From assembly GCF_001422725.1 (NCBI RefSeq), contig NZ_LMMA01000034.1, positions 69,642-133,641 on the forward strand: a stretch of DNA of 64,000 nucleotides. The letters are read 5' to 3'. Source of the stretch: Flavobacterium sp. Leaf82 (GTDB lineage Bacteria; Bacteroidota; Bacteroidia; Flavobacteriales; Flavobacteriaceae). Below are positions 52,211-61,714 of the stretch, in pieces (position 1 is the stretch's first letter; every line of letters begins with the position of its first letter). The notes under the pieces are model-generated. The model worked only from the letters and a program-made list of their open reading frames with translations, did not search any database and was not told the origin of the DNA. The position numbers and the translations under genes are program-made.

Positions 52211-54121
52211 ATGAGTTATTATAAAATTGAAAATTTAGAACAATATTTTAAACATTACAATAAGTCAATAAGGGAACCAAGGAAATTTTGGGGAAAAATA
52301 GCAGAAGAAAATTTTACCTGGTACCAACAATGGGAGAAAGTAGTAGATTTTAATATGGCTGATGCTGAAGTGAAATGGTTTACTGAAGCAAAAGTTAATA
52401 TTACCAAAAATTGCATCGATAGACACTTAAGCAAAAGAGGAGAAAAAACGGCGATTATTTTTGAACCAAATGATCCTTCTGATAGCGCTTTACATATAAC
52501 GTATAACGAATTATACGAAAGAGTTTCAAAAATGGCGAATGTTTTGCGTGAGCAGGGTGTTCGTAAAGGTGATAGAGTTTGTATTTATTTACCAATGATT
52601 CCTGAGTTGGCAGTTTCGGTTTTAGCATGTGCGAGAATCGGGGCAATTCACTCTGTTATTTTTGCAGGATTTTCAGCTTCGGCAGTTTCTGCAAGAATTA
52701 ATGATTGCGAATGTAAAATGGTAATTACTTCAGATGGAGGTTACAGAGGGAATAAAACCATAGATTTAAAAGGAATCGTAGATGAAGCATTAGAAACCTG
52801 CCCATCTGTTACTAAAGTTTTGGTTGCTAAAAGAACCAACACCAACATCAAAATGAAAGAAGGTCGTGACGAATATTTACAGCCTTTATTAGATGCAGCT
52901 TTAGACAATAGTGTTGCTGAAATCATGGATGCCGAAGATCCTTTGTTTATTTTATATACTTCAGGATCAACAGGAAAACCAAAAGGAATGGTTCACACCA
53001 CAGCCGGATATATGGTTTACACAGCTTATACCTTTAAAAATGTTTTTAGTCACGAAGAAAATGATATTTTCTGGTGTACTGCTGATATTGGCTGGATTAC
53101 AGGTCACTCTTATATTTTATACGGACCATTGTTAAACGGTGGAACAACTGTAATTTTTGAAGGAGTTCCGTCTTATCCGGATTTCAGCCGTTTTTGGGAT
53201 ATTATCGAAAAACATAAAATCACACAATTCTATACAGCGCCTACAGCAATTCGTTCGTTAGCAAAAGAAAGCTTAGATTATATTCAAAAATATCCTCTAA
53301 AATCACTTAAAGTTATTGGATCTGTTGGAGAACCAATCAACGAAGAAGCATGGCACTGGTTTAACGATCACGTAGGAGATAAAAGATGTCCTGTGGTTGA
53401 TACGTGGTGGCAAACAGAAACTGGCGGAATCATGATTTCTCCTATTGCTTTTGTTACACCAACAAAACCAACTTATGCTACTTTGCCATTACCGGGTATT
53501 CAGCCAGTTTTAATGGATGAAAAACGCAATGAGATCGAAGGAAATCAGGTTGTAGGTAGTTTATGTATTAAATTTCCGTGGCCAGGAATCGCCAGAACAA
53601 TCTGGGGAGATCACCAGCGTTACAAAGACACTTATTTCTCTGCTTTCCCGGGTAAATATTTTACAGGAGACGGAGCTTTAAGAGACGAAGTTGGATATTA
53701 CAGAATTACGGGTAGAGTAGATGATGTTGTAATTGTTTCCGGTCATAATTTAGGAACTGCGCCTATCGAAGATGCGATCAATGAGCATCCGGCAGTAGCT
53801 GAATCTGCAATTGTTGGATTCCCGCATGATATTAAAGGAAATGCATTATATGGTTATGTAATCCTGAAAGAAACAGGAGAAGTTAGAAATAAAGAGAACC
53901 TGTCTAAAGAGATTAACCAATACATTTCTGACCATATTGGACCAATTGCAAAATTAGATAAAATTCAGTTTGTATCTGGTTTACCAAAAACACGTTCAGG
54001 AAAAATTATGCGTAGAATTTTACGTAAAATAGCCGAAGGAGATTTCTCTAATTTTGGAGATACTTCGACTTTGTTAAACCCTGAAGTTGTAGAAGAAATT
54101 ACTAAAGAAAGAATTTCTTAA
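52211..54121 (+). CDS. acs: Acetyl-CoA synthetase (AMP-forming)
   Basis: Activates acetate to acetyl-CoA via acetyl-AMP. The 636-residue product has the adenylate-forming P-loop ILYTSGSTGKPKGMVHT, the core motif VVDTWWQTETGG, hinge TGDGALRDEVGYYRITGRVDD and the acetylatable Lys in PKTRSGKIMRRILRKI. The in-frame start at 52124 would add 29 residues unlike any Acs, so the ATG at 52211 (MSYYKIENLEQYF) is used. It is convergent with an exonuclease/DUF294 pair often associated with acs loci. Confidence 0.96.
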   Translation: MSYYKIENLEQYFKHYNKSIREPRKFWGKIAEENFTWYQQWEKVVDFNMADAEVKWFTEAKVNITKNCIDRHLSKRGEKTAIIFEPNDPSDSALHITYNELYERVSKMANVLREQGVRKGDRVCIYLPMIPELAVSVLACARIGAIHSVIFAGFSASAVSARINDCECKMVITSDGGYRGNKTIDLKGIVDEALETCPSVTKVLVAKRTNTNIKMKEGRDEYLQPLLDAALDNSVAEIMDAEDPLFILYTSGSTGKPKGMVHTTAGYMVYTAYTFKNVFSHEENDIFWCTADIGWITGHSYILYGPLLNGGTTVIFEGVPSYPDFSRFWDIIEKHKITQFYTAPTAIRSLAKESLDYIQKYPLKSLKVIGSVGEPINEEAWHWFNDHVGDKRCPVVDTWWQTETGGIMISPIAFVTPTKPTYATLPLPGIQPVLMDEKRNEIEGNQVVGSLCIKFPWPGIARTIWGDHQRYKDTYFSAFPGKYFTGDGALRDEVGYYRITGRVDDVVIVSGHNLGTAPIEDAINEHPAVAESAIVGFPHDIKGNALYGYVILKETGEVRNKENLSKEINQYISDHIGPIAKLDKIQFVSGLPKTRSGKIMRRILRKIAEGDFSNFGDTSTLLNPEVVEEITKERIS

Positions 54122-54141
54122 TTCTAAAGATAAATAGAAAT

Positions 54142-54177
54142 AAAAATGCCTCTTAAGAAATTAAGAGGCATTTTTTT
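54142..54177 (+). terminator. Intrinsic terminator of acs
   Basis: ATGCCTCTTAA / TTAAGAGGCAT stem with a GAAA loop and flanking A- and T-runs, about 20 bp after the stop. Confidence 0.87.
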
Positions 54178-54205
54178 ATGTTTAAAATTGTATTATTAAA
54201 TATTT

Positions 54206-54279
54206 GTCAGACTGAGCGAAGTCGAAGTCCCGCAAAGTGATTCTCCATAAAAAAAAACTTTGACTTCGCTCAGTCTGAC
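54206..54279. repeat. Intergenic hairpin repeat, GAGCGAAGTCGAAG type, copy 2
   Basis: Left arm GTCAGACTGAGCG..GTCCCG (54206-54232), then GCAAAGTGATT, then right arm GACTTCGCTCAGTCTGAC. It is the reverse-orientation counterpart of 38378-38448. The left arm and adjoining loop agree exactly; the right arm has diverged. Confidence 0.8.
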
Positions 54280-54325
54280 AAGTAAAACTTAAATATTCTT
54301 ATATAACTTATATGGTTTTAAAAAT

Positions 54326-54922
54326 TTATTTAATACCCAATCTTGATTTTAATTTTAGGAACAAAAGCGCAATTTTATAAGCGTCTTCAGATGAAGAGTT
54401 TCTGTCACTTTTAGGGATCTTGAATATTTCGCTTAAATCATCTAACGAAAATTGTTTGTCGTTGATATCCATTAATTTGCGATACATCATGTCAATATCC
54501 AATGCTTCGTTTTTTAAACGTCCGCAATCCAGGCGTTCAAGTGCTGCGTTTAGCATTTCGATATCAAAATTAATGTGATGACCTACCAAAATAGAATTAC
54601 CTATAAAATTTACAAATGCTTCAATTGCATCCGGCTCAGGCATTTTGACCATTTTGCTTTCAATGATAAACTCATTCGAAAGTCCGTTATCCTGCAGGAA
54701 TTTATATTGCAGTAAAACGGCTTCAAAATTTTCTTTTATTATAATGCTGTCATCAACTACTGAAAAAGCCCCCAGAGATAAAATCACATCTTTGTTAGGA
54801 TTTAATCCAGAAGTTTCTGTAGACAGAACTACAAATCTATTGGGTTTTGTTTCGAATTTAGTCAGATAATCTTTCCAGAAATCCGGATACTCTTTGTTGA
54901 TATTTTTAATCCAGTCTAGCAT
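54326..54922 (-). CDS. DnaQ-like 3'-5' exonuclease
   Basis: The 198-residue DEDD-family product resembles the DNA polymerase III epsilon fold. Expected sites are the first exonuclease motif at VVLSTETSGLNPNKD, where the usual DxE reads TET so the first Asp is replaced by Thr; HHINFDIEMLNAAL for the second; and HxxxxxD-like SSSEDAYKIALLFLKL at the end. The altered first motif makes activity uncertain. It starts 2 bp after the stop of the cNMP/CBS/DUF294 gene, so they are coupled. Confidence 0.82.
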   Translation of the reverse strand: MLDWIKNINKEYPDFWKDYLTKFETKPNRFVVLSTETSGLNPNKDVILSLGAFSVVDDSIIIKENFEAVLLQYKFLQDNGLSNEFIIESKMVKMPEPDAIEAFVNFIGNSILVGHHINFDIEMLNAALERLDCGRLKNEALDIDMMYRKLMDINDKQFSLDDLSEIFKIPKSDRNSSSEDAYKIALLFLKLKSRLGIK

Positions 54923-54924
54923 AG

Positions 54925-56841
54925 TTATGAGAATTGTGTAAGTTGAAATTTACTCTTAATTAGTTCCTCAAGGTCTTTCATTGGGGTTAAGGCATTTTTT
55001 AACTTTTCTTTGTCCGTTTTAGACATTTCTCTTATATTGACGTATTGTCCCGAATCGTCATTTTTTAATCCTTCAACAGTTCTAAATTTTGATAATGTTA
55101 AAAATGCTTCGGCACAGCTTAAATATATTTCGGCATTTTTAGAATCTGTTATCGCGAGTTGTTTAAATCTTAAATAAGTGTTTTTTATTCCTTTTATATT
55201 TGAATTTAAAATCAACAAACGGGCAGCGTCAATTAATGGCATTAATGCGCGGGTTTTGATATCAAATTTTGTTTTATGTGGTCCTTCTTCCTCTAAAATG
55301 AATTTTTTGAAAAAGCTCAAAGCAGAATTTTTCTTTAAAGCATCATTTCCTAAAAAGTCAAAGAATAAGGTATTGTTAACGGCATTTTTAAAGATAACAT
55401 TTTCTATTACTTCTTCGATTTTTGGCTCTCCGAAAACAATTTCATAATCAAAGAAAATACTACTTAAATCATTGCTGTTTTCACCTGGAGTATTCATCCA
55501 GCTGTTGTATTGTTTTGTCCAGTCTGTCAATGATTTACACCATAACATATTACTTCCCATATGTCCGTTTGGGCAATACTCGTAACCAACTTTTTCAAGT
55601 ATGGCAGTTGTTCTTTTTGCCAATCTCAAAAAGTAATCTTTAACTTCTCTGTATTTCTCTGGCGCAACATCTTCAAAAATAAGTATACTATCCTGGTCTG
55701 TAAGTAATAATTGTTCCTTACGACCTTGACTTCCAATGCTTAACCATGCAAAACGAGCAGGAGGGGAGCCTAAATCCAAAATAGATAATTCGACAGCACG
55801 TTTTATAATCGCCAGATTAATTTCGCTGGCAATATTACTAATATGAGAAATTGGAATATTTTTCTGAATTGAGTTTTGAATCAGATCAGACAAACGATCG
55901 CGTATTTGTTTTAAGTCTTTTGGAAGCTGTGAACGTTTAATTTCTTTAATTAAAACGCCAGGGTTACTGGCTTGAGCTACAATCAAATCGTGTTCAGAAA
56001 TAATTCCTTTCACGGCAGATTTACTTGTACCATCTTTAGTAACACATAAATGCGTAACATTGTGTTTCAGCATTAATAATTGAGCTTCGGCCAATGAAAC
56101 ATTTTCAATTACCGTAACAACCGGCGAAGACATAATCTTGTCAATTGTTTCTGTAATAGGGTAACGTCCGGTCGCAATTTTAGACGATAAATCGGCATTT
56201 GTTACAATCCCAATTGGGTTATTTTTTTCGCAAATTACAATGTTATCAACCATTGATTCGGTCATCAAAATCGCAACATCCTTAACGATACGGTTAGATT
56301 CTGTAGTTAATGGCGAATTATTATAGACAAGAGATTGAATATATTGCATTTCTGTTTGCTGATCTACATAGAATGCAGTGTCAGAAATCAGTTTTCCGTT
56401 AGAATTTACATTGTCTTTTGCGTGTCTTGAATTGATGGCAAAATTCTCCAGTAAAAAGTTTAAAACGTCTGAATTATTAGCTACAAAAGGTCTGAAAACT
56501 GCTATTGGTATAGCATAAATGATACTTTCTTCACGCGCTTTTGCTGTCATCATATAGTTGTTTTTAGCAAAAAACGGACGTAAACCAAAAATATCGCCTT
56601 CATGGCATTTGTTTATAATCGTTTCTTCGGCATCGGCAATTGTAGTTAAATTTATGACACCAGAAGCTACAACATAAAAACTATCATGAAGCACATCGTT
56701 AATTTGAAATAAAACTGCGTGTTTCTCTAAATTGATAACACGAATATTAGTAGCAATATCAGATAATTCCTGAAAAGTTAAATTATCAAATGGCGGGTAT
56801 TCTTTTAAAAAATCTGCAATATGCTCAGCAATTGTATTCAT
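54925..56841 (-). CDS. cNMP-binding/CBS/DUF294 nucleotidyltransferase-like protein
   Basis: The 638-residue signalling protein has four parts. A cyclic-nucleotide-binding-like barrel covers about 10-125 (HAVLFQINDVLHDSFYVVAS). A CBS pair covers about 165-290 (IVTNADLSSKI, ISEHDLIVAQAS). A DUF294 nucleotidyltransferase domain covers about 330-480, with GSQGRKEQLLLTDQDSIL keeping GS and DxD. A helical DUF294 C-terminal domain completes it. It resembles GlnD-type uridylyltransferase modules. Homologues often lie with an exonuclease, acs and acetate-type symporter genes; here acs is convergent but no symporter is present. The substrate is unknown. Confidence 0.88.
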   Translation of the reverse strand: MNTIAEHIADFLKEYPPFDNLTFQELSDIATNIRVINLEKHAVLFQINDVLHDSFYVVASGVINLTTIADAEETIINKCHEGDIFGLRPFFAKNNYMMTAKAREESIIYAIPIAVFRPFVANNSDVLNFLLENFAINSRHAKDNVNSNGKLISDTAFYVDQQTEMQYIQSLVYNNSPLTTESNRIVKDVAILMTESMVDNIVICEKNNPIGIVTNADLSSKIATGRYPITETIDKIMSSPVVTVIENVSLAEAQLLMLKHNVTHLCVTKDGTSKSAVKGIISEHDLIVAQASNPGVLIKEIKRSQLPKDLKQIRDRLSDLIQNSIQKNIPISHISNIASEINLAIIKRAVELSILDLGSPPARFAWLSIGSQGRKEQLLLTDQDSILIFEDVAPEKYREVKDYFLRLAKRTTAILEKVGYEYCPNGHMGSNMLWCKSLTDWTKQYNSWMNTPGENSNDLSSIFFDYEIVFGEPKIEEVIENVIFKNAVNNTLFFDFLGNDALKKNSALSFFKKFILEEEGPHKTKFDIKTRALMPLIDAARLLILNSNIKGIKNTYLRFKQLAITDSKNAEIYLSCAEAFLTLSKFRTVEGLKNDDSGQYVNIREMSKTDKEKLKNALTPMKDLEELIKSKFQLTQFS

Positions 56842-57190
<349 letters not shown>

Positions 57191-57568
57191 CTAATATAAC
57201 TTCGTGAGAATTATTTCTTTGGGCACTAAATCAGCGCCACCTCTTTTAATGAATTGCAGTACTTGATCATTTGTAAAAATAACTGCGCTTACAGAGCCAT
57301 TTTTAGATTTTATATTTATTTGAGCTTTTTCACCAAATGAATTTACGTATCCGGTAACTTCCATAACATCCGTAACAAATTTTTCATTGTCGCTTATAAT
57401 CTCTGCGGTTCCAAATATTTTATTATTTGACTGTGCGATGTTTAATTTAAAAATATATTCTTTGCTGCAATCCTTGCAATTTTCAGTGCTCCAGGTTCCT
57501 GTAAATCGATTTGTTTGTGCATGCGCTGAAAATGAAATCAACAACAATAATAGAATAAATTTTCTCAT
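57191..57568 (-). CDS. Small secreted protein, unknown function
   Basis: The 125-residue product has a signal peptide (MRKFILLLLLISFSAHAQ). The mature part has TGTWSTENCKDCSKEY, with a CxxC that may bind metal or form a disulfide, followed by beta strands. This pattern is similar to small lipocalin-like periplasmic proteins. The ATG at 57631 is rejected because it places 21 extra residues ahead of the signal peptide and lies upstream of a -7 element at 57606. Confidence 0.68.
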   Translation of the reverse strand: MRKFILLLLLISFSAHAQTNRFTGTWSTENCKDCSKEYIFKLNIAQSNNKIFGTAEIISDNEKFVTDVMEVTGYVNSFGEKAQINIKSKNGSVSAVIFTNDQVLQFIKRGGADLVPKEIILTKLY

Positions 57569-57605
57569 ATAAAATTTTAAAAAACTTTTTTTAATAAATA
57601 CGCTC

Positions 57606-57613
57606 CAAATATA
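57606..57613 (-). promoter_or_regulatory. -7 promoter element for the 57191-57568 gene
   Basis: The minus strand reads TATATTTG, fitting TAnnTTTG, 37 bp before the chosen start. Confidence 0.42.
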
Positions 57614-57619
57614 AACGAA

Positions 57620-57654
57620 AAAAGCATTCACCGTGGCGAATGCTTTTGTTTTGA
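57620..57654 (-). terminator. Terminator of the 57669-58088 gene
   Basis: AAAAGCATTC / GAATGCTTTT stem, read leftward from the gene at 57669. On the minus strand it is followed by a T-run. Confidence 0.7.
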
Positions 57655-57668
57655 ATATAAATTCTAAT

Positions 57669-58088
57669 TTATTTAATTTTTTTCAAATAAACAGATTTCC
57701 CGTTTAAGGCAACATTTATTTCATTGTTTTTTTCTGAGAAAGTTGTTCTTAAAGCATTTCCTTTAAAAATAGAAACATCTCCATAAACTTTTCCGGTTTC
57801 ATCAGAAACATATTCAAATAATAATTTTTTATTATCCGGTTCAATTCCAATTCTATAACTTGAGAATTTTGACGTACTAAGATTAAATTCTTGCTGTGTA
57901 TCAATAATTTTTCCGTCGGCATAGAAATTTGTAACAGATTTGTTCAAAGTAATGTCCGGATAATATTGGTTTACTTTTTGTAAAAGTGCATATTGCTCTG
58001 GCGACGCATCTTCTATTTTAGTTGTAATAGTCTGAGCAAATGACATTGTTGTAAAAATAAGAGCTAATAGTAAAGTGAATTTTTTCAT
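57669..58088 (-). CDS. Small secreted protein, unknown function
   Basis: The 139-residue product has a signal peptide (MKKFTLLLALIFTTMSFAQ). The mature domain looks like a simple beta sandwich (FNLSTSKFSSYRIGIEPDNK, then KVYGDVSIFKGNALRTTFSE). No motif or family was recognised. It is divergent from the MFS exporter gene, 151 bp apart. Confidence 0.68.
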   Translation of the reverse strand: MKKFTLLLALIFTTMSFAQTITTKIEDASPEQYALLQKVNQYYPDITLNKSVTNFYADGKIIDTQQEFNLSTSKFSSYRIGIEPDNKKLLFEYVSDETGKVYGDVSIFKGNALRTTFSEKNNEINVALNGKSVYLKKIK

Positions 58089-58202
58089 AAAATTTAGTTT
58101 TTAAATTAAGATTAATTTCTTTTGAAATCAATTCTATATTAAATAAACCCTCTTTTGTTGTTATAAGATGGTGTTTAATTACATAACAAGGTACTAAATA
58201 TT

Positions 58203-58210
58203 TACCTTTG
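58203..58210 (+). promoter_or_regulatory. -7 promoter element of the MFS gene
   Basis: TACCTTTG fits TAnnTTTG, 29 bp before the ATG. Confidence 0.47.
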
Positions 58211-58239
58211 CACGAAATTAAAAGCAATTTTTTAAGATA

Positions 58240-59469
58240 ATGACAACAAAAAAATACATTAAACTCATCCTTATTTTAGGTTCTTTGACAGCTCTTGGTC
58301 CTTTTTCAATCGATATGTACTTGCCCGGGTTTTCCGGTATAGCTAAGGATTTGCATACAACGGTTGCGAAAGTCTCGATGAGTTTATCCAGTTATTTTAT
58401 CGGGATTTCTGCCGGACAATTACTTTACGGACCGTTACTGGATCGTTTTGGACGCAAGAAACCTTTATTTATTGGATTATTAGTCTATATATTAGCCTCA
58501 TTGGGTTGTGTTTATGTTACTAATATCGATTCATTTATACTTTTACGTTTTATTCAGGCTGTTGGCAGTTGTGCTGCGACAGTTGCTTCTGTGGCAATGG
58601 TAAGGGATTTATTTCCTGTAAAAGATATTCCTAAAGTTTTTTCATTGCTTATGCTGGTTTTGGGACTTTCGCCAATGTTGGCGCCAACAATTGGTGGTTA
58701 CGTTACTGAAGATTATGGCTGGCACACGGTGTTTTTTATTTTGATGTGTATGGGAATCGCTATTTTAATAGCTGCTCAGCTTGGCTTGCCTAATAGTTAT
58801 AAACCTGACACTTCGATTTCATTAAAGCCAAAACCTATTATTTCAAACTTTTTGAAGGTCCTTAAAGAACCTCAGTTTTTTACATACGCATTTACAGGTT
58901 CTATCGCTTTTTCAGGATTATTTACATATGTAGCGGCCTCTCCTATAGTTTTTATGGATATTTATCATGTAGACGCTAAAACGTACGGATGGATTTTTGC
59001 ATTTATGTCCGTTAGTTTTATTGGATCTAGTCAGTTAAATTCGGTTTTATTAAAGAGATTTTCAAGCGAACAAATGATTTTTGCGGCACTAATTATACAA
59101 TCTGTGATTAGTATTGTTTTTTTAATCCTTTCTGTAAACAATCTATTAGGATTATATGAAACAATTGCAATGCTTTTTTTGTTTTTAGGATGCTTAGGAA
59201 TTTCAAATCCCAATACTGCCGGACTTACTATGGCGCCTTTTGCTAAAAATGCAGGAAGTGCTTCAGCTCTTATGGGCGCAATTCAGCTTGGTTTAGGTGC
59301 GTTAGCTTCGTTTGCTGTTGGAGTTTTTGTGAAAAATTCTGTTGCACCAATGGTTCTTATTATGACCGTAACAACTATTATTGCCTTTATTGTTTTAAAT
59401 ATTGGAAAACGTTTTATCAAAAATAAAGTTGAAGTTTCTGAAAATGAAGATGTTTTAGTTGGGCATTAA
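58240..59469 (+). CDS. Bcr/CflA-type multidrug efflux MFS transporter
   Basis: The 409-residue product has 12 predicted membrane helices. Family signatures are GPFSIDMYLPGFSGIAKDL in helix 1, the MFS loop LLDRFGRKKPLF between helices 2 and 3, and RFIQAVGSCAATVASVAMVRD in helix 4. It is a proton-driven exporter of drugs such as bicyclomycin or chloramphenicol in relatives; the actual substrate is unknown. Monocistronic, with a bidirectional terminator at 59635-59672. Confidence 0.92.
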   Translation: MTTKKYIKLILILGSLTALGPFSIDMYLPGFSGIAKDLHTTVAKVSMSLSSYFIGISAGQLLYGPLLDRFGRKKPLFIGLLVYILASLGCVYVTNIDSFILLRFIQAVGSCAATVASVAMVRDLFPVKDIPKVFSLLMLVLGLSPMLAPTIGGYVTEDYGWHTVFFILMCMGIAILIAAQLGLPNSYKPDTSISLKPKPIISNFLKVLKEPQFFTYAFTGSIAFSGLFTYVAASPIVFMDIYHVDAKTYGWIFAFMSVSFIGSSQLNSVLLKRFSSEQMIFAALIIQSVISIVFLILSVNNLLGLYETIAMLFLFLGCLGISNPNTAGLTMAPFAKNAGSASALMGAIQLGLGALASFAVGVFVKNSVAPMVLIMTVTTIIAFIVLNIGKRFIKNKVEVSENEDVLVGH

Positions 59470-59492
59470 AAAAAAACAATTTTACATAATCT

Positions 59493-59592
59493 TGTCATTT
59501 CGATGAAGGAGAAATCACACTAGAATTATATATAGAATGTCATTATTCTTTGTCGAGCTACTTGCGAAGATTTCTCCTGCGTCGAAATGACA
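59493..59592. repeat. Paired GTCATTTCGA / GGAGAAATC repeat
   Basis: TGTCATTTCGATGAAGGAGA then AATCACAC (59493-59520) and the inverted GATTTCTCCTGCGTCGAAAT then GACA (59569-59592). The arms are about 24 nt with a loop of about 48 nt. Same family as 41574 and 63151. Confidence 0.75.
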
Positions 59593-59634
59593 AACGTGAT
59601 GTATTCCCTGATGCTCTAAGATATATTTTAAATA

Positions 59635-59672
59635 ATAAAAAAGCCAGAATTTAATAATTCTGGCTTTTTTAT
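59635..59672. terminator. Bidirectional terminator between convergent genes
   Basis: AAAAAAGCCAGAAT / ATTCTGGCTTTTTT stem with a short loop. It serves the MFS gene (+) and the NADH dehydrogenase gene (-). Confidence 0.85.
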
Positions 59673-59725
59673 TGTGATCTTATTATCCAATTGAATGAAG
59701 ATTTTAGAATTGTTTTTTTATCAAT

Positions 59726-60985
59726 TTAAGATCTTTTATCAGGTCTGATAATCATTCTCAGCGATTGATCTCTTGCAAAATAAGCGACCATCCAGTTCCA
59801 GAATGTATTTAATCTGTTTCTATAAGTAATTAACGATATCAGGTGGATAAACAACCAGATAATCCAGGCAAAGAATCCTTTAAAATGCCATTTTGGACTT
59901 GGTAAATCAACTACAGCTTTATTTTTACCAATGATTGCCATAGAACCTCTGTCATTATACATAAATGGTTTTAAAGGTTTGTTGTGAACTAATGCTTTAA
60001 AGTTTTTAGCCAAATTCAATCCTTGCTGAATCGCAACCTGAGCCACTTGTGGATGTCCGTCAGGGAAATTTTTATCTCCGGCCAAAATTGCTGTGTCACC
60101 AATTGCATACACATTCGTAAGACCATTTACTTTATTGTACTGATCTGTTGCCATACGTCTGCCGCGGCCATAACTTTCTGTTGGGATTCCTTCAAATATT
60201 TTAGCCGAAACTCCCGCAGCCCAAATTAGATTTTTGGTTTTGATTGTTTCTCCGTTTTCAAAATATACGGTATCATCTATATAATCTGTAACGCGGCTGT
60301 TAAGTTTTACGACAACGCCCAGTTTTGTAATAGCGTCCAGAGTATCTTCTTGCGAAGCTTTGCTCATTGGCGCAAGAAGTGCGTCTCCCCCATCGACCAG
60401 ATACACGTTGCTGGCAGATGTTTCTAACTCCGGATATTCTTTTAAAAGTATGTTTTTACGCATTTCTGCAAACATTCCTGAAACCTCTACTCCTGTTGGG
60501 CCACCTCCGGCAACAACAATCGTTAATAATTTACGACGTTTGCGTATGTCTTTTGTAATTGCTGCTTTCTCCAGGTTTTTAAGCAATGTATTACGCATTT
60601 CGATGGCATCATTTAAGGTTTTCATCGGGATAGCGTTTTTCATTACGTTTTCCATACCAAAATAGCTTGTTTCGGCTCCGGTTGCAAAAACCAAATGATC
60701 ATAGGACAACTCGCCGTTATTAAGGACTATTTTATTTTCGGCAGGAACTACAGAAATTAATTCGCCTAAACGAAACTGAAGATTTTTTTTGCCTGCAAAG
60801 AATTTTCTAAAAGGATAACTAATACTTGATGGTTCTAAAAACGCTGTAGCAACCTGATATATAAGTGGTGGAAAGAAATTATAATTGTTTTTGTCTACAA
60901 GTGTTACTTGTATTTGAGGTTGGTTTACAAGCTCTTTTGCGAGATTTAGTCCTGCAAAACCACCTCCTATGATGACTATGTTCAT
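59726..60985 (-). CDS. ndh: Type II NADH dehydrogenase (NDH-2-like)
   Basis: Non-proton-pumping NADH:quinone oxidoreductase on the inner face of the membrane. The 419-residue product has the FAD motif VIIGGGFAGLNLAKEL at residue 3, the NADH motif TIVVAGGGPTGVEVSGMFAE near 160 and a second FAD motif TNVYAIGDTAIL near 290. A C-terminal amphipathic/hydrophobic region (WHFKGFFAWIIWLFIHLISL) anchors it. Quinone-site residues appear in HPQVAQVAIQQGLNLAKN. Confidence 0.92.
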   Translation of the reverse strand: MNIVIIGGGFAGLNLAKELVNQPQIQVTLVDKNNYNFFPPLIYQVATAFLEPSSISYPFRKFFAGKKNLQFRLGELISVVPAENKIVLNNGELSYDHLVFATGAETSYFGMENVMKNAIPMKTLNDAIEMRNTLLKNLEKAAITKDIRKRRKLLTIVVAGGGPTGVEVSGMFAEMRKNILLKEYPELETSASNVYLVDGGDALLAPMSKASQEDTLDAITKLGVVVKLNSRVTDYIDDTVYFENGETIKTKNLIWAAGVSAKIFEGIPTESYGRGRRMATDQYNKVNGLTNVYAIGDTAILAGDKNFPDGHPQVAQVAIQQGLNLAKNFKALVHNKPLKPFMYNDRGSMAIIGKNKAVVDLPSPKWHFKGFFAWIIWLFIHLISLITYRNRLNTFWNWMVAYFARDQSLRMIIRPDKRS

Positions 60986-61107
60986 ATATTATTTATTAAG
61001 TAGGGTTCATGAGTAAAACGATTCTGCCTTAGCAGTTGTATAAATTTAACATTATAATTTCAAGATACAAAACCCAATGTGAGTTTTCTTTTAAAATTGT
61101 TACAGAA

Positions 61108-61632
61108 TTAATGCGTCAATTTAAGTTTCATCATAAGATCTGTTTGCTCCTCATTTCCTAACTTAAAAATGTGTTTATCAAATTCTCTAAAACCATTTTT
61201 TGTATAAAAACGTACTGCTCGTAGATTTTCTTCCCAAACACCTAACCATACATAGTCTTTGTTTTTTTGTTGGGCAATTTCTATTGCTTTATCGTAAAGC
61301 AATTGTCCAACTTTTTTTCCGTGAAATTCTTTCGAAACATAAATTCGCTCAATTTCCAGCGCTTTATCGTCTTTTAATTCGGTTTGAGATTCGCCAAAGT
61401 TTACTTTTAAATAACCAATTACGTTATTTTCAAGCGTAGCAAAATAAAATTCAGAATCAGTATTTTTAAGTTCTTCTGTTAGTTTTTCGCTGGAAAATTT
61501 TTCATCAAGATATTTTTGCATGTTTTCTTCAGAATTTGATTCTGAGAAGGTTTCATGAAAAGTTTTTCGACCAATTTCTTTCAATTGATCGATTTCTTGT
61601 AGTGTTATTCTTTTTATTTCAATAGTTTCCAT
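61108..61632 (-). CDS. GNAT-family N-acetyltransferase
   Basis: The 174-residue product has a GNAT fold, with acetyl-CoA loop IYVSKEFHGKKVGQLLYDKA near residue 98 (the consensus RxxGxG here reads HGKKVG). The C-terminal strand-helix has VRFYTKNGFREFDKHIFKLG. It resembles spermidine/spermine or PaiA-like acetyltransferases in length and motif, but the substrate is not determinable. It is flanked by genes on the same strand with gaps of 82 and 122 bp. Confidence 0.86.
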   Translation of the reverse strand: METIEIKRITLQEIDQLKEIGRKTFHETFSESNSEENMQKYLDEKFSSEKLTEELKNTDSEFYFATLENNVIGYLKVNFGESQTELKDDKALEIERIYVSKEFHGKKVGQLLYDKAIEIAQQKNKDYVWLGVWEENLRAVRFYTKNGFREFDKHIFKLGNEEQTDLMMKLKLTH

Positions 61633-61714
61633 AAGTAACTTTCTGTTGTGTTTTTAAGGTTTGGAATACCTTATAAAAATACAACAGAAACTATGAAACC
61701 AATGAACTGAAATG

